Source: Saposhnikovia divaricata (taxonomy: Eukaryota > Streptophyta > Magnoliopsida > Apiales > Apiaceae). From it: a stretch of DNA of 64,000 bases. The notes under the pieces were generated by a model. The model ran no database searches. It worked only from the letters and a program-made list of their open reading frames with translations, and was not told the origin of the DNA. The position numbers were made by a program, and so were the translations under genes. Below are positions 46,076 to 55,960 of the stretch, piece by piece; position 1 is the first letter of the stretch, and each line of letters begins with the position of its first letter. The DNA lies in contig CM071598.1 in the NCBI GenBank assembly GCA_036435485.1, positions 123,878,148 through 123,942,147 on the forward strand. Direction: 5' to 3'.

Positions 46076-46420
46076 TTAAGAGGTGTGTGTATCAAAACCC
46101 ATCGTTTCTCTGACAGTTTGTGGAGTAATCACAAACTCTTGTTCATCATGAGTGAAGATGATGTTTGGAGTCCCATTCTCTCCTCCATCCACATAGATTG
46201 AGTTTCGCCAAAAAGTGGCAATTTGAGATGCAGAGAGAGTACTAGGTTCAACCAGAGCTTGTCTAATCTCTGAGTCTCTTAAGAAATTCTGCATAAGATG
46301 AAACGCTTCTGGAATACGTTCATTATTGAGTGGGGCTGCATAATTGTTAGGGACAAAACGTAGACCAAAAACAGTAAATGATTTAGAAGCCATTAAATCA
46401 AGAAACGGGCAAGAAATCAC
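46076..46420 (-). pseudogene. Accessory ORF of the copia element, N-terminal segment
   Basis: A 114-codon frame; the probable true start is the Met at residue 10 (MASKSFTVFGLRFVPNN). It contains PSTLSASQIATFWRNSIY, a pattern I associate with transposon-linked plant proteins having a conserved FW element. It ends at a premature TAA in frame with the next segment. With the three downstream pieces it would make a protein of roughly 1,200 residues. Confidence 0.6.
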
Positions 46421-47834
46421 AATGAAAAGTGTATGTAGGAAAAGTGTTTGCGAAAATGCGCAAGTGAAAACTGAGAGAACTGTGAGATGTAAAAGTGATT
46501 GGGTGAAAGTAAAAATGAAACGTTGTACACAAAAGTAATTAGAGTTGTAATTAAAAATTAAAACTCAATCGTTTGTGTATTCAAACACTCAACAGTTCCT
46601 AGATTAATGTGTGAGTGGGACACAATAATGAGTGAGTGGGACATATGTCATACATGCAGTGGATCAATTAATCATGCACAGCAAAAATAGCAATTATCAC
46701 CGCTGTATTCTCTTTCCTATTTTCAAGACACTTTAACACAATACACTTATTAATAGTTGTCAAAAGCACTATTTACTCCAAAATTTTCAAATTATCCAAA
46801 TCAAAATTTACCTTAGAGTACTAACCACAAATCAACAGCGTTTGTCAATTCTCCAACTTTATCACCGAAACCCTTTCAAAAATTGCACAGTTGTGAAAAT
46901 ATGTGTGTGTAGCAGAGTTTACCAAATCAATTTTTAGAGCATCTAATTTTTCATAAAATCCATAAAGTAAATAAATAAACACTGGATGCACAAACTCTCA
47001 TAGTGAACACTGACTGTATGATGAAAGCTAAACTCTGTAGTAATCAATTTATACACAGTAACATTTAATTTATTTTATACCCTCTCTATTGCTAATATAT
47101 ATATATATGTATTTATTCTATTCATTCCAGTAATTAGAGGTTGGAGCCAGTCACCAAAAATTCAAAAATTTTAGCCCTTATCATTTTGATAAGTTCCTGG
47201 GTCATCCTAGTCTTTGACTAGTCACCAAAAATCAGAGAATTTTAGCCCATATTATATACCAATAGGTTCCTGGGTCATCCTAGTCACCAACATAATCTCA
47301 AAGGAGTATAGCAACCTATATACATTTTCTTTGGGGGTATTGCAGTAAGCATTTTAATCTACCAGAGTATAACTAACAGAGTTTAGAGTTCATCAACATC
47401 AGTAGTTATTCATGAGAGGCAATGCACACAGTATTTATAGACTCAGAGTTTAGGACAAAATAAACTAAGAGATGCTATAAATATGAACCAGTATCATGCT
47501 GTGATAACTTTCTGCACAATCTAAGATTAGATCACAATAACTCAGAAAGATTCATGATTAATTGCTGAGAATCATGCTTCATACATATTTCTTCATTGGT
47601 GTTTCCATTCAGACAATAATCAACTCAGAATTCACAGAGTTTATCAAACTTATTAACAGTGTGACATACAGGCATGCTGACATAATTTAACAGAGTTTGA
47701 CAGTGTTTAAAGAAAAACATGTTAACAGAGTATGCATAACAGAGTTTAATCAACAGAGATCACTTAGCACGTAACAAATCAAGGAAATATGAGAAACACA
47801 TTACATAAGTAAAGTTTGAATCTAACCAACATTC
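46421..47834 (-). other. Spacer between pol and the accessory ORF
   Basis: No ORF is supported. It is dense in CAGAGTTT words: six of them between 46910 and 47750. It also holds a two-copy repeat at about 47146-47293. A short TATATATATATAT run lies near 47095. The promoter or splice acceptor for the accessory ORF may lie here. Confidence 0.5.
47146..47293 (-). repeat. Two-copy repeat of about 73 bp in the copia spacer
   Basis: Two units share AGTCACCAAAAAT, AATTTTAGCCC and GTTCCTGGGTCATCCTAG, with variable bases between; a third partial AGTCACC closes the run. Confidence 0.7.
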
Positions 47835-50768
47835 CTAGTCAAAACCAGAGACCATTCCTAGTTCATTGACCAGTCTTGTAAATGTAGCTTCACTCAATGG
47901 TTTGGTGAAGATATCTGCAAGCTGTTGTTCTGTAGACACAAAATGTAGTTCAATATTCCCTTCTTCCACATGTTCTCTGATGAAATGGTACCTTATGCTG
48001 ATGTGCTTGGTCATTGAATGTTGTACTGGATTACCCGTCATAGCAATAGCACTTTGATTATCACAGTAAATAGGAATCTTACTGTACCTCAATCCATAAT
48101 CCAGCAATTGATTCTTCATCCACAAGATCTGTGCACAACAGCTACCAGCTGCAATATACTCTGCTTCAGCTGTAGATGTAGAAATTGATTTCTGTTTCTT
48201 GCTGTACCAAGAGACTAGTCTGTCACCAAGAAATTGACAACTTCCACTAGTGCTCTTTCTGTCTATCTTGCAGCCTGCAAAGTCTGCATCAGAATACCCA
48301 AGTAGCTTGAAATCTGATTCTCTGGGGTACCACAGACCTAATGATATGGTGCCCTTGAGATACTTGAAGATTCTTTTCACAGCTGTCATATGTGGCTCTC
48401 TAGGATCTGCCTGAAATCTTGCACAAAGACAGGTTGCATACATGATGTCAGGCCTACTAGCTGTCAAGTAAAGAAGAGATCCTATCATGCCCCTGTAGTT
48501 TGTCATATCCACTGAAACTCCTGTGTCTTTGTCCAATTTAGTTGCTGTTGCCATGGGAGTTGATGCAGATGAACAGTCAAGCATACCAAATTTCTTGAGA
48601 AGATTTCTGGTATATTTTGCTTGATTAATGAAGATACCATCATCTGTTTGTCTCACCTGTAGGCCTAGAAAATAACTAAGCTCTCCCATCATGCTCATTT
48701 GATATCTGGACTGCATGAGCTTGGCAAACTTCATACAGAGTTTATCATTAGTAGACCCAAAGATAATGTCATCAACATATATCTGAACTAAAAGCAAGTC
48801 ACTCCCAGATTTGAAATAAAATAGAGTTTTGTCAATAGTACCTCTGTTGAATCCACTTTCTAAGAGAAATTGAGCAAGAGTTTCATACCATGCCCTTGGT
48901 GCTTGCTTAAGTCCATAGAGTGCTTTATCCAGCCTGTAGACATGGTCTGGATATTTTGGGTCCACAAATCCTGGTGGTTGTTCAACAAACACTTCTTCTT
49001 CAAGCTTCCCATTCAGAAAAGCACTTTTCACATCCATCTGGAACACTTTGAATTTCTTGTGAGAGGCATATGCTAGAAAAATTCTGATTGCCTCTAATCC
49101 TGCAACTGGAGCAAATGTTTCATCATAGTCTATTCCTTCCTGCTGTGAATAGCCTTTTGCTACCAGTCTAGCCTTGTTCCTTGTGATAACACCTTCACTG
49201 TCAGTCTTGTTTCTGAAAACCCATTTAGTACCAACAATAGATCTGTTCTTTGGCCTTGGTACAAGGGTCCCAACTTCATTCCTTTCAAATTCATTCAACT
49301 CTTCCTGCATTGCTGTTATCCAGTCAGCATCTTGAAGAGCTTCTTCCACTTTCTTTGGTTCATTCTTAGACAAGAATGCATGAAACAAACATTCACTTGC
49401 AGTGGCACTTCTTGTTCTCACTTTTGCATCTGGATCACCAATTATCAAATCAGGTGTATGTGATTTAGTCCATTTCCTAGCAGAAGGCAAATGACTTCTG
49501 TCAGCATGTGATCCTCCCCCTTGATCCATGCTCTCCTGATTTTGTTGTGGGATTTCTTCATTTTCTGTGACTCCCCCTGAACTTGACTGCCCAGAGTCAG
49601 AATTTGAATTTTCAGAGTTTGAATCATCAGAGTTTGATCCAGATTTTTCAGTTGACTCAGTATCAATGTTTGCGTCTTCATCTTGATCATGCTCCCCCTC
49701 AACTGGTTCTTCCCTTTGTTGTGGCTGAGAAGTTTCTCCAGTGTTTACCATTAGAGGTTCAGAGTCTATTTCAACAGAGTCTGTCAGAATAGTTTGATCA
49801 GAGTTTACTTCAACAGAGTTTAAATCTTCATTTTCAAAGTTCAGTTGATCATATTCATCTATGTCTTCAAGTCCAGTTATTTTCTTGTCATCAAAAGACA
49901 CGTGTATAGATTCCATGATCAATTTTGTTCTCAGATTGTAAACTCTGAATGCCTTTGTTGACAGTGGATAGCCAACAAAAATTCCTTCATCTGCCTTTAG
50001 CTCAAACTTGGTCAACTGTTCAGGATGAGTCTTCAAAACAAAGCATTTGCACCCGAAAATATGAAAGTATTTCAGATTAGGCTTCTTTTTCTTCACCATC
50101 TCATATGGTGTCTTTCCATGCTTATTGATCAGTGTAGCATTTTGAGTAAAACAAGTAGTTTGAACAGCTTCTGCCCAGAAATAAGTTGGCAATCTTGCTT
50201 CATCAAGCATAGTTCTGGCAGCTTCTATCAAGGTTCTATTTTTCCTTTCAACTACACCATTTTGTTGTGGTGTACCAGGTGCTGAAAATTCTTGCTTCAC
50301 TCCATTGTTCTTGCAGAATTCTTCCATTGTTGCATTCCTGAACTCAGTTCCATTATCACTTCTGATGATTCTGACCTTGTTACTTGATCCTTTGTCCAGA
50401 AGCTTCACATGCTCCATCAAAGTTAATGTAGTTTCATCCTTCTTTGCTAGAAAATACACCCAAGTGAATCTAGTGTATTCATCAACAATGACTAAAGCAT
50501 ATTTCTTCCTTGCTATAGACATAACATTTACTGGACCAAAGAGATCGACATGCAGAAGATGATAAGAATCAGTGATTGAAAATTCTGTCTTGCTCTTGAA
50601 AGATGACTTCCTTTGCTTGGCCTTTTGACATGAATCACATAGACCATCAACATTTAACAGAGCCTTTGGGAGTCCTCTTACAAGATCCTTTCTAATCAAT
50701 TCATTGATGTTGTTCAAGTTCAAATGTGAGAGTTTCTTGTGCCACTTCAAACTCTCTTCACTAGACAT
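47835..50768 (-). CDS. Ty1-copia integrase, reverse transcriptase and RNase H
   Basis: A 977-codon open frame. The HHCC zinc-binding region spans residues 10-50 (WHKKLSHL, CDSCQKAK). The integrase triad is D75 (LHVDLFGP), D138 (IIRSDNGTEF) and E174 (GVVERKNRTL). An acidic Ser/Asn-rich linker runs at about 310-430. RT starts near residue 480 (WVFRNKTD, MDVKSAFLNGKL) and has the YVDD active site followed by IIFGSTN. RNase H follows, with ADFAGCKIDRKSTSG, STAEAEYIAA and a late KHISIRYHFIREHV. It ends LADIFTKPL...VSGFD, complete for the lineage. The first Met listed is internal; upstream the frame is cut by a TAA at 50822-50820. This is the best preserved coding block in the window. Confidence 0.95.
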   Translation of the reverse strand: MSSEESLKWHKKLSHLNLNNINELIRKDLVRGLPKALLNVDGLCDSCQKAKQRKSSFKSKTEFSITDSYHLLHVDLFGPVNVMSIARKKYALVIVDEYTRFTWVYFLAKKDETTLTLMEHVKLLDKGSSNKVRIIRSDNGTEFRNATMEEFCKNNGVKQEFSAPGTPQQNGVVERKNRTLIEAARTMLDEARLPTYFWAEAVQTTCFTQNATLINKHGKTPYEMVKKKKPNLKYFHIFGCKCFVLKTHPEQLTKFELKADEGIFVGYPLSTKAFRVYNLRTKLIMESIHVSFDDKKITGLEDIDEYDQLNFENEDLNSVEVNSDQTILTDSVEIDSEPLMVNTGETSQPQQREEPVEGEHDQDEDANIDTESTEKSGSNSDDSNSENSNSDSGQSSSGGVTENEEIPQQNQESMDQGGGSHADRSHLPSARKWTKSHTPDLIIGDPDAKVRTRSATASECLFHAFLSKNEPKKVEEALQDADWITAMQEELNEFERNEVGTLVPRPKNRSIVGTKWVFRNKTDSEGVITRNKARLVAKGYSQQEGIDYDETFAPVAGLEAIRIFLAYASHKKFKVFQMDVKSAFLNGKLEEEVFVEQPPGFVDPKYPDHVYRLDKALYGLKQAPRAWYETLAQFLLESGFNRGTIDKTLFYFKSGSDLLLVQIYVDDIIFGSTNDKLCMKFAKLMQSRYQMSMMGELSYFLGLQVRQTDDGIFINQAKYTRNLLKKFGMLDCSSASTPMATATKLDKDTGVSVDMTNYRGMIGSLLYLTASRPDIMYATCLCARFQADPREPHMTAVKRIFKYLKGTISLGLWYPRESDFKLLGYSDADFAGCKIDRKSTSGSCQFLGDRLVSWYSKKQKSISTSTAEAEYIAAGSCCAQILWMKNQLLDYGLRYSKIPIYCDNQSAIAMTGNPVQHSMTKHISIRYHFIREHVEEGNIELHFVSTEQQLADIFTKPLSEATFTRLVNELGMVSGFD

Positions 50769-50819
50769 TCTTGTAGACAGGCAAACAACTTTTCCAACAG
50801 AGTCTATTAAGAGCTTGAT

Positions 50820-51164
50820 TTAATAAATGTTGTTTTGCCTATGACCAACTCGAACAACCTTTCCTGTAGATTTGCTGATTACTTCACAATATTCAGGTTG
50901 AAAATCTACATGATATCCCTTGTCACAAATTTGACTCACAGATAGCAAGTCATGCTTGAGTCCTGGGACATGAGCTACATTGTTGATGATGACATTTCCA
51001 AGATTGATATTGCCATATCCCAATGTTCTTCCTACATTGCCATCACCATAGGAAACTTTTGGGCCAGCCTTCTCCTCATAGTCTGATAGCAGGGCTTTAT
51101 TTCCAGTCATGTGTCCTGAACATCCACTGTCCACAACTAGGGTTGCCTCCCTGTTGCCCTGCAA
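50820..51164 (-). pseudogene. Ty1-copia aspartic protease
   Basis: The DSGCSGHMTG active site is near residues 12-21, followed by the flap region and VAHVPGLKHDLLSVSQICDKG, typical of copia protease. The segment ends at TAA in the frame of integrase, 17 codons before the next Met. It is out of frame with the gag segment upstream, so at least one indel lies near 51165-51175. The listed start codon is TTG and probably not a real start; the domain belongs to a gag-pol polyprotein. Confidence 0.85.
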
Positions 51165-51174
51165 TCACAAGCAA

Positions 51175-51957
51175 TTACTGAGAGTTAGATTTAAGGATCC
51201 AGACTTGCTTGGATCCTTTGACATTCTTAACTTTGTTAGCTTTAGCAGCGGAATTAACATTATCAGAGTTTGAGCTAACAGTATCAGAGTTTACACTTGC
51301 AGTATTAACTTTAACCCATTTCAGATTGGGTTTCAGTTCATAGTAATTATGATAGATAGCATGATACTCTCTGCAAGTATAAATGGAATGCCAAGTGCTT
51401 CCACAGTGTGTGCATAAAGTCTGTGGCTTAGTTCTAGCAAAATCCTTCTTTACCTCAGACTTGGAAGGTAAAGAATTTATATTTTTGTTTTTCTTGCAGA
51501 AATTTGCAAGATGCTTAGTACTACCACAGTTATGACATGTCTTTCTTGGAGCATAACTAGTAAGCATTGGTTTATTTCCTGAAGTGATGCCTACTTTTCC
51601 ATTTCTATTCTTATTTGACACTCCCTGTTTCTTAACAGATTTTAACTCCTTCAGTTTATGTTTGAGTTGTTTATCTGTCATCAAACCAATATTAACCTGT
51701 TTAGCACAAGTTTTTACTGGTTTGACCTTAACAGTTTCTTTTTCATTATCAGACAAAAATTTACTGGCTCCATGTACAAAATGAGGTCTGATTTTAACTT
51801 GACTTTGAAATCTTAGTTCATCTCCCTCATTATAACCTAGACCAACAGTGTCTGTTTGAAAAATCTGTTGAGTGACCTTTCCAGAATTAGTCCAAGTCCT
51901 AATTTTCTTATTTGCTTCCTCCAACTCAGATTCTAGTTGTTTATATTTCTGAAGCAA
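51175..51957 (-). pseudogene. Ty1-copia gag, C-terminal part with two zinc knuckles
   Basis: It continues the gag frame after a TAA stop at 51966-51964; the coiled-coil pattern carries on across it (LQKYKQLESELEEANKKI). Two C-x2-C-x4-H-x4-C knuckles follow (CHNCGSTKHLANFC and CTHCGSTWHSIYTC) within a basic, Asn- and Ser-rich region. It ends WILKSNSQ and a TAA just before protease. Conservation of the coil across the stop suggests a recent nonsense change rather than two genes. Confidence 0.8.
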
Positions 51958-51963
51958 ATCCTG

Positions 51964-53409
51964 TTATATAGAAACAGCATCATCTCTCTCTTTCTGAACT
52001 TGTTGCATATTTTTTAGCTTTTCTTCAACAATTTTATTTCTCTCTTTGAGTTCAAAATTCTCAGATTTAATCCTCTCATTCTCTAAAGTCTGATCCCTAT
52101 AACTTATATGCAATGACTTAAGATAATTTCTTAATTGGGAAATGTCATCAATATTATAAGCATAGGTAGTTAGAGGTACCTGATTTTCAGAAGTTTCTGA
52201 TTCAGTAGTAGCCATGAGAGCATAGTTCATTTCTTCATCAGAATCTGAAGTGTCTGCCCAATCTCTGCCTTTTGTGATGAGTACTTTTCCAGTTTTACCC
52301 TTCTTGCACTCAGGAGCATAATGACCCATCTCCTTGCATTTGTAGCATTGAATTTCAGACTTATCCTTCTTTCCAGACTTGGTCTCTTTTCTTTCAGACT
52401 TCCTGAAACTTTTTCTGTCTTCATTTGAATCTCTAGAAAACCTTTTCCCTTTCTTGAAATTCTTGAAACCCATTTTCTTGAAGGTCTTCACCATCAACAC
52501 AACCATTTTTCTCATTTCTTCTTCATCATCCTCAGAGTCAGATGATTCAGAAGAGTTTGAATCACAATCAGAGTTTGATGATTCACTTTCTGAGTGTATG
52601 ACCAAAGCTTTTCCCTTCATTTTCCTTCTTGATGCCTCTTTCTTCTGAGGATTCTCTTCAACCTTAAGAGCAACAGACTTTGCCTTCCTGCTTGATCTCC
52701 TGTTTCTCTGCTCCATTTCCAATTCATGAGTTTTGAGCAGCCCATAGATTTCATCAATCTCTGTTTCAGCAAGTTCATAGTTGTCTCTAATAGTGGTTGT
52801 TTTCACATCCCACTTTTCAGGTAGAGAAAGAAGAAACTTGAGATTTGAGTCTTCTAGATCATACTCTTTGTTGACCAATGACAGATCATTGAGTAGTTTA
52901 CAGAATCTATCAAATGTTTCTGTCATGGTCTCTTCAGGTTTAGCCTCAAAATGCTCATACTCTTGTGTGAGTATGTTTCTCCTATTCTTCTTAATACCAG
53001 CAGTTCCTTGACATCTGACTTCAAGAGCATCCCAGATCTCTTTTGCAGTGGTGCAGTTAATCACTTTGTTAGACATAACATTGTCTAAAGCACTATGCAG
53101 TAAATGCCTAACCTTCGCATCCTTAGCAATTGATGATAGATCTTCAGGAGTCATGTCCTTCTTTTCCTTTGGAACTATTTTAGCTTCTTCACCAGCAGTT
53201 GCAGCAGATAGCTTTGTAGGATTGTGAGGGCCTTCATTAATCCTGTCAAGATATTCTGGATCTGTAGCCTCCAGAAACATAGTCATCTTGACCTTCCACA
53301 TGGCATACTCTGATGGCCTGAGAATAGGAACCCTGATTGGTTCATAACGACTCACAGTAGTAGGAGCCTTTTCAGAACTAGTAGATGTTGGTGGAGGAAT
53401 TGCTGACAT
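51964..53409 (-). CDS. Ty1-copia gag, N-terminal part
   Basis: A 481-codon frame starting MSAIPPPTST shortly after the primer-binding site. Residues 20-235 form a UBN2-type gag domain (SEYAMWKVKMTMFLEATD, KEIWDALEVRCQGT, LLNDLSLVNKEYDLED). A basic Ser/Asp-rich stretch follows, then a CCHC knuckle (CYKCKEMGHYAPEC) near 357-370 and a long predicted coiled coil at the end. It builds the virus-like particle that encloses the RNA. The TAA ending it interrupts the coil. Confidence 0.93.
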   Translation of the reverse strand: MSAIPPPTSTSSEKAPTTVSRYEPIRVPILRPSEYAMWKVKMTMFLEATDPEYLDRINEGPHNPTKLSAATAGEEAKIVPKEKKDMTPEDLSSIAKDAKVRHLLHSALDNVMSNKVINCTTAKEIWDALEVRCQGTAGIKKNRRNILTQEYEHFEAKPEETMTETFDRFCKLLNDLSLVNKEYDLEDSNLKFLLSLPEKWDVKTTTIRDNYELAETEIDEIYGLLKTHELEMEQRNRRSSRKAKSVALKVEENPQKKEASRRKMKGKALVIHSESESSNSDCDSNSSESSDSEDDEEEMRKMVVLMVKTFKKMGFKNFKKGKRFSRDSNEDRKSFRKSERKETKSGKKDKSEIQCYKCKEMGHYAPECKKGKTGKVLITKGRDWADTSDSDEEMNYALMATTESETSENQVPLTTYAYNIDDISQLRNYLKSLHISYRDQTLENERIKSENFELKERNKIVEEKLKNMQQVQKERDDAVSI

Positions 53410-53455
53410 GATTATTGTTGTGTTTGGATCTTAAACTGTAATAAAGTAACAGATT

Positions 53456-53468
53456 GGCTCTGATACCA
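53456..53468 (-). promoter_or_regulatory. Primer-binding site of the copia element, initiator tRNA-Met
   Basis: The plus strand reads GGCTCTGATACCA, complement of TGGTATCAGAGCC, two bases from the 5' LTR at 53471. Confidence 0.92.
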
Positions 53469-53470
53469 CT

Positions 53471-53988
53471 TGTTTGGCCGAATACACAATAATAATCAAT
53501 ATTAAATGAGAGAATAACAATTAAGATGATTATGCCCTTTAAATCTTCTGGTATTGAAAACCCTCTTCGTGATGTAAACTATCACAAAGAGCTGCTAGGT
53601 TACAATAAAGATAGTTCGATGCACGATTCACTTCTAGGGTTAACCTAACTGTATTTATAAAACATACAGCTTCGATACAATCTCTAATTGATATTCCTAA
53701 TAATCAGCTATACAATGATATCAATTACAGATTGTCACACGTCTCCTAAGTCAACTCGATCTCTTTGATAGCTATCCAGTCTCCAAAGATCTCGCTTCCA
53801 TATCAATCTTCAATTGATCTCTAATATCTTTTGTTGACTTCGTACGCGCTACTTCTAGACAGACTTTACTAAACTCTGTCCAGCTTCCGTCAGTCAGACT
53901 TTACTAAACTCTGACTTCCTTCCAGTTAAACTCTGATATTTCACTGTTACACTTAAACACTGAAACATTACATCAATTATATCTAACA
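53471..53988 (-). repeat. 5' LTR of the copia element (518 bp)
   Basis: Same length as the 3' LTR, with about seven substitutions. It ends ATATCTAACA and is followed by the CCATC target duplication at 53989-53993. Confidence 0.95.
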
Positions 53989-53993
53989 CCATC

Positions 53994-55068
53994 AATTCTC
54001 TTTCCTACTTCTCATCAGCTTCTTAATTTAGCTTCTCCAATTAAGTTTGTTGCTGACTGAAAATACTTTTGCTAAAGCTTTAATTACTCCGGGTCATTAT
54101 ATGGACCACTTTTTATTTGAAAACCTAAAAACAGCTCTCTCAAATGTACGGACGAACATGTACTCTACTGATTGCTTTGCTTCACCTATCTATCTCCCCA
54201 CATGTGGACTGTCCTATTTACACCCTAGCTAGCTAGTATATAATTGTATGCAAGTGCATATATTCTTTTTTCTGTGATTCACCTCAAACTTGCTAAAACC
54301 AATTTTTCTTTATATTATCTTTTCTCTGTTATATCCTATACAATGTAGCAAATTTTGTGTATGGAATAAATATAGCTTATTAGGTTTTTTTTTGCTAAAT
54401 GCTTCAAGTTTTGCTGGGCTGTACTGGACTTTTTTTTCCATCATCTTATAATATTTTTGGCGATACTAAATTTACATTATTTTTACTGTACTTGTCCCGT
54501 GGAGGCTTATTCGACCTATTTGCATGGAGTATTACATTATCCTCTAAATTTAGACTGTGATAGAGGCATGCAGTAACCACTGTTTTGTAGAACTTCAGGG
54601 TTTTCTAGGCTTCTATTTAAATCAACCGATCACATTATTACAAAGGACATATAAAGGCTGTAGCTATTATTTGGTAGTGTTAGGGTTTGTTTGGCAGGTA
54701 CTTCAGTTTATAATAAGAAAAGATGATACCACTTATTTATTGGGGCAAATGATATGTTTTCTTAGTTTAGTGGTTTAAGTGAGACCCCGTTGAGAATTGT
54801 GGCCTAAGTGAGACATTTTGGTGCAACGAGTGGCCACTTTGATATAAAACCCCTTATTTATTTACTTATTTGTTTACAAGTTTAGTACGAAGATCAAGAA
54901 AAATGTATAAAACAGTGAAGAGAAGTAATTAAAGTGGATAAAGTAGCATGATGTACTTAATAATTTACGTATAAAATGAGTGTGGTGGAGTAAAATTATA
55001 GTGGATATGATGTAGTGAATTTTTATTTTGTAAAATTTTATTATTTCAGATAATTTTTGAAATTTGAA
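53994..55068. other. Intergenic DNA, nothing recognised
   Basis: AT-rich sequence between the copia target site and a Stowaway-like end. ORFs of 61-73 codons have no family features and no splice context. Confidence 0.45.
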
Positions 55069-55070
55069 TA

Positions 55071-55170
55071 CTCCCTCCGTTTCAAATTTGATAGTCCATT
55101 TTGAAAAAATTACGTATATTAAAAAATTTAAACATTGATGATCTAATTACATATGTACCATATTTATTGC
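55071..55170 (+). mobile_element. One end of a Stowaway-like MITE
   Basis: CTCCCTCCGTTTC follows a TA dinucleotide (55069-55070), the terminal repeat and target site of Stowaway (Tc1/mariner-derived) MITEs. No opposite terminus (GGAGGGAG) is visible nearby, so it is truncated, perhaps by the CACTA element that starts within 120 bases. Confidence 0.55.
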
Positions 55171-55184
55171 AATGGTTAGGAGCA

Positions 55185-55625
55185 GATGTGACAGAAAATT
55201 AGCAATAATCCGTCACAAAGTCAATTAACGACGGATAATAAGGCTTCCGTCATAATGTACTTTACGACACCAAGTTTCCGTCGCCAAATTAATATTTTAT
55301 TAATTTATCTCCCGCCTTGACATCAGTTTCGATATATATTTTCCCTCGCTTGTGACCTTGCGACGGAAACTTGTAACATTCGTCGTATAGTACTTTGCGA
55401 CAGAATCATTCGTCGTAAGATGGACACGTTGCGACGGAATTTTAAGTCTTCCATCGTAAAATGAATCTTGTGACGGATTTGTTAATTTCCGTCATAAGCT
55501 CCACCAGCACTAATATCAAATTCCTAGTGCTCTGAATAATTGTGAATTATTGCAAAGTGTTCCACCAGCAATATTATTTTATTATACTTTGTGACAGAAA
55601 TTAGAATCCGTCGCAAAGTGTTTTA
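55185..55625 (+). repeat. CACTA subterminal repeat array (GCGACGGA type)
   Basis: About ten occurrences of TGCGACGGAA and near variants in both directions (CCGTCGCAAAG, CCGTCATAA, TTCGTCGTA), spaced 20-70 bases apart. Such arrays are the binding sites for the TNPA-like protein in En/Spm. Confidence 0.7.
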
Positions 55626-55891
55626 AGTATTAATTGTGGCTCGAGCCATTGTTTTCAGTAGCATTTTCCTTTTCACTTCCAACATTTCTCTTTCAGTTTT
55701 TCTCATTTTTTAACATTTCTTACGTGAAAGAATTTCAAGTGAATCATCACACCTGATCCTATGCACCAATGTGAGTATTTATCTTTAATTATATGTGTAT
55801 TTAACAAGTTCCTTTATTATTATATGTGCTTTATATTGAATTGTTCAAACATATATGTAGGTAGTGTATATATGCATATGTTATTGACATT

Positions 55892-55902
<11 letters not shown>

Positions 55903-55952
<50 letters not shown>
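55903..55952. repeat. (TA)n microsatellite
   Basis: A TA run of about 50 bases directly before the intron-exon border at the transposase start (TTTGTAG, then ATG). ORFs of alternating Ile-Tyr across it are artefacts. Confidence 0.95.
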
Positions 55953-55958
<6 letters not shown>

Positions 55959-55960
55959 AG

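Larger units (their letters stand above)
42188..53988 (-). mobile_element. Sirevirus-like Ty1-copia element with downstream accessory ORF
   Basis: A complete 11.8 kb element: LTRs at both ends, TSD CCATC (42183-42187 and 53989-53993), initiator tRNA-Met primer site, gag, protease, integrase, RT and RNase H in copia order. A 3.6 kb accessory ORF lies between pol and the 3' LTR. That arrangement is characteristic of Sireviruses (SIRE/Maximus lineage). The LTRs differ at about 7 of 518 positions, which at 1.3e-8 changes per site per year means roughly half a million years. Even so, gag-pol has two stops and a frame change, and the accessory ORF has a stop and two frameshifts. Confidence 0.93.

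Noticed and set aside
54047..54778. Short ORFs right of the copia element
   Set aside because: No start context, no protein-like conservation, no splice borders.
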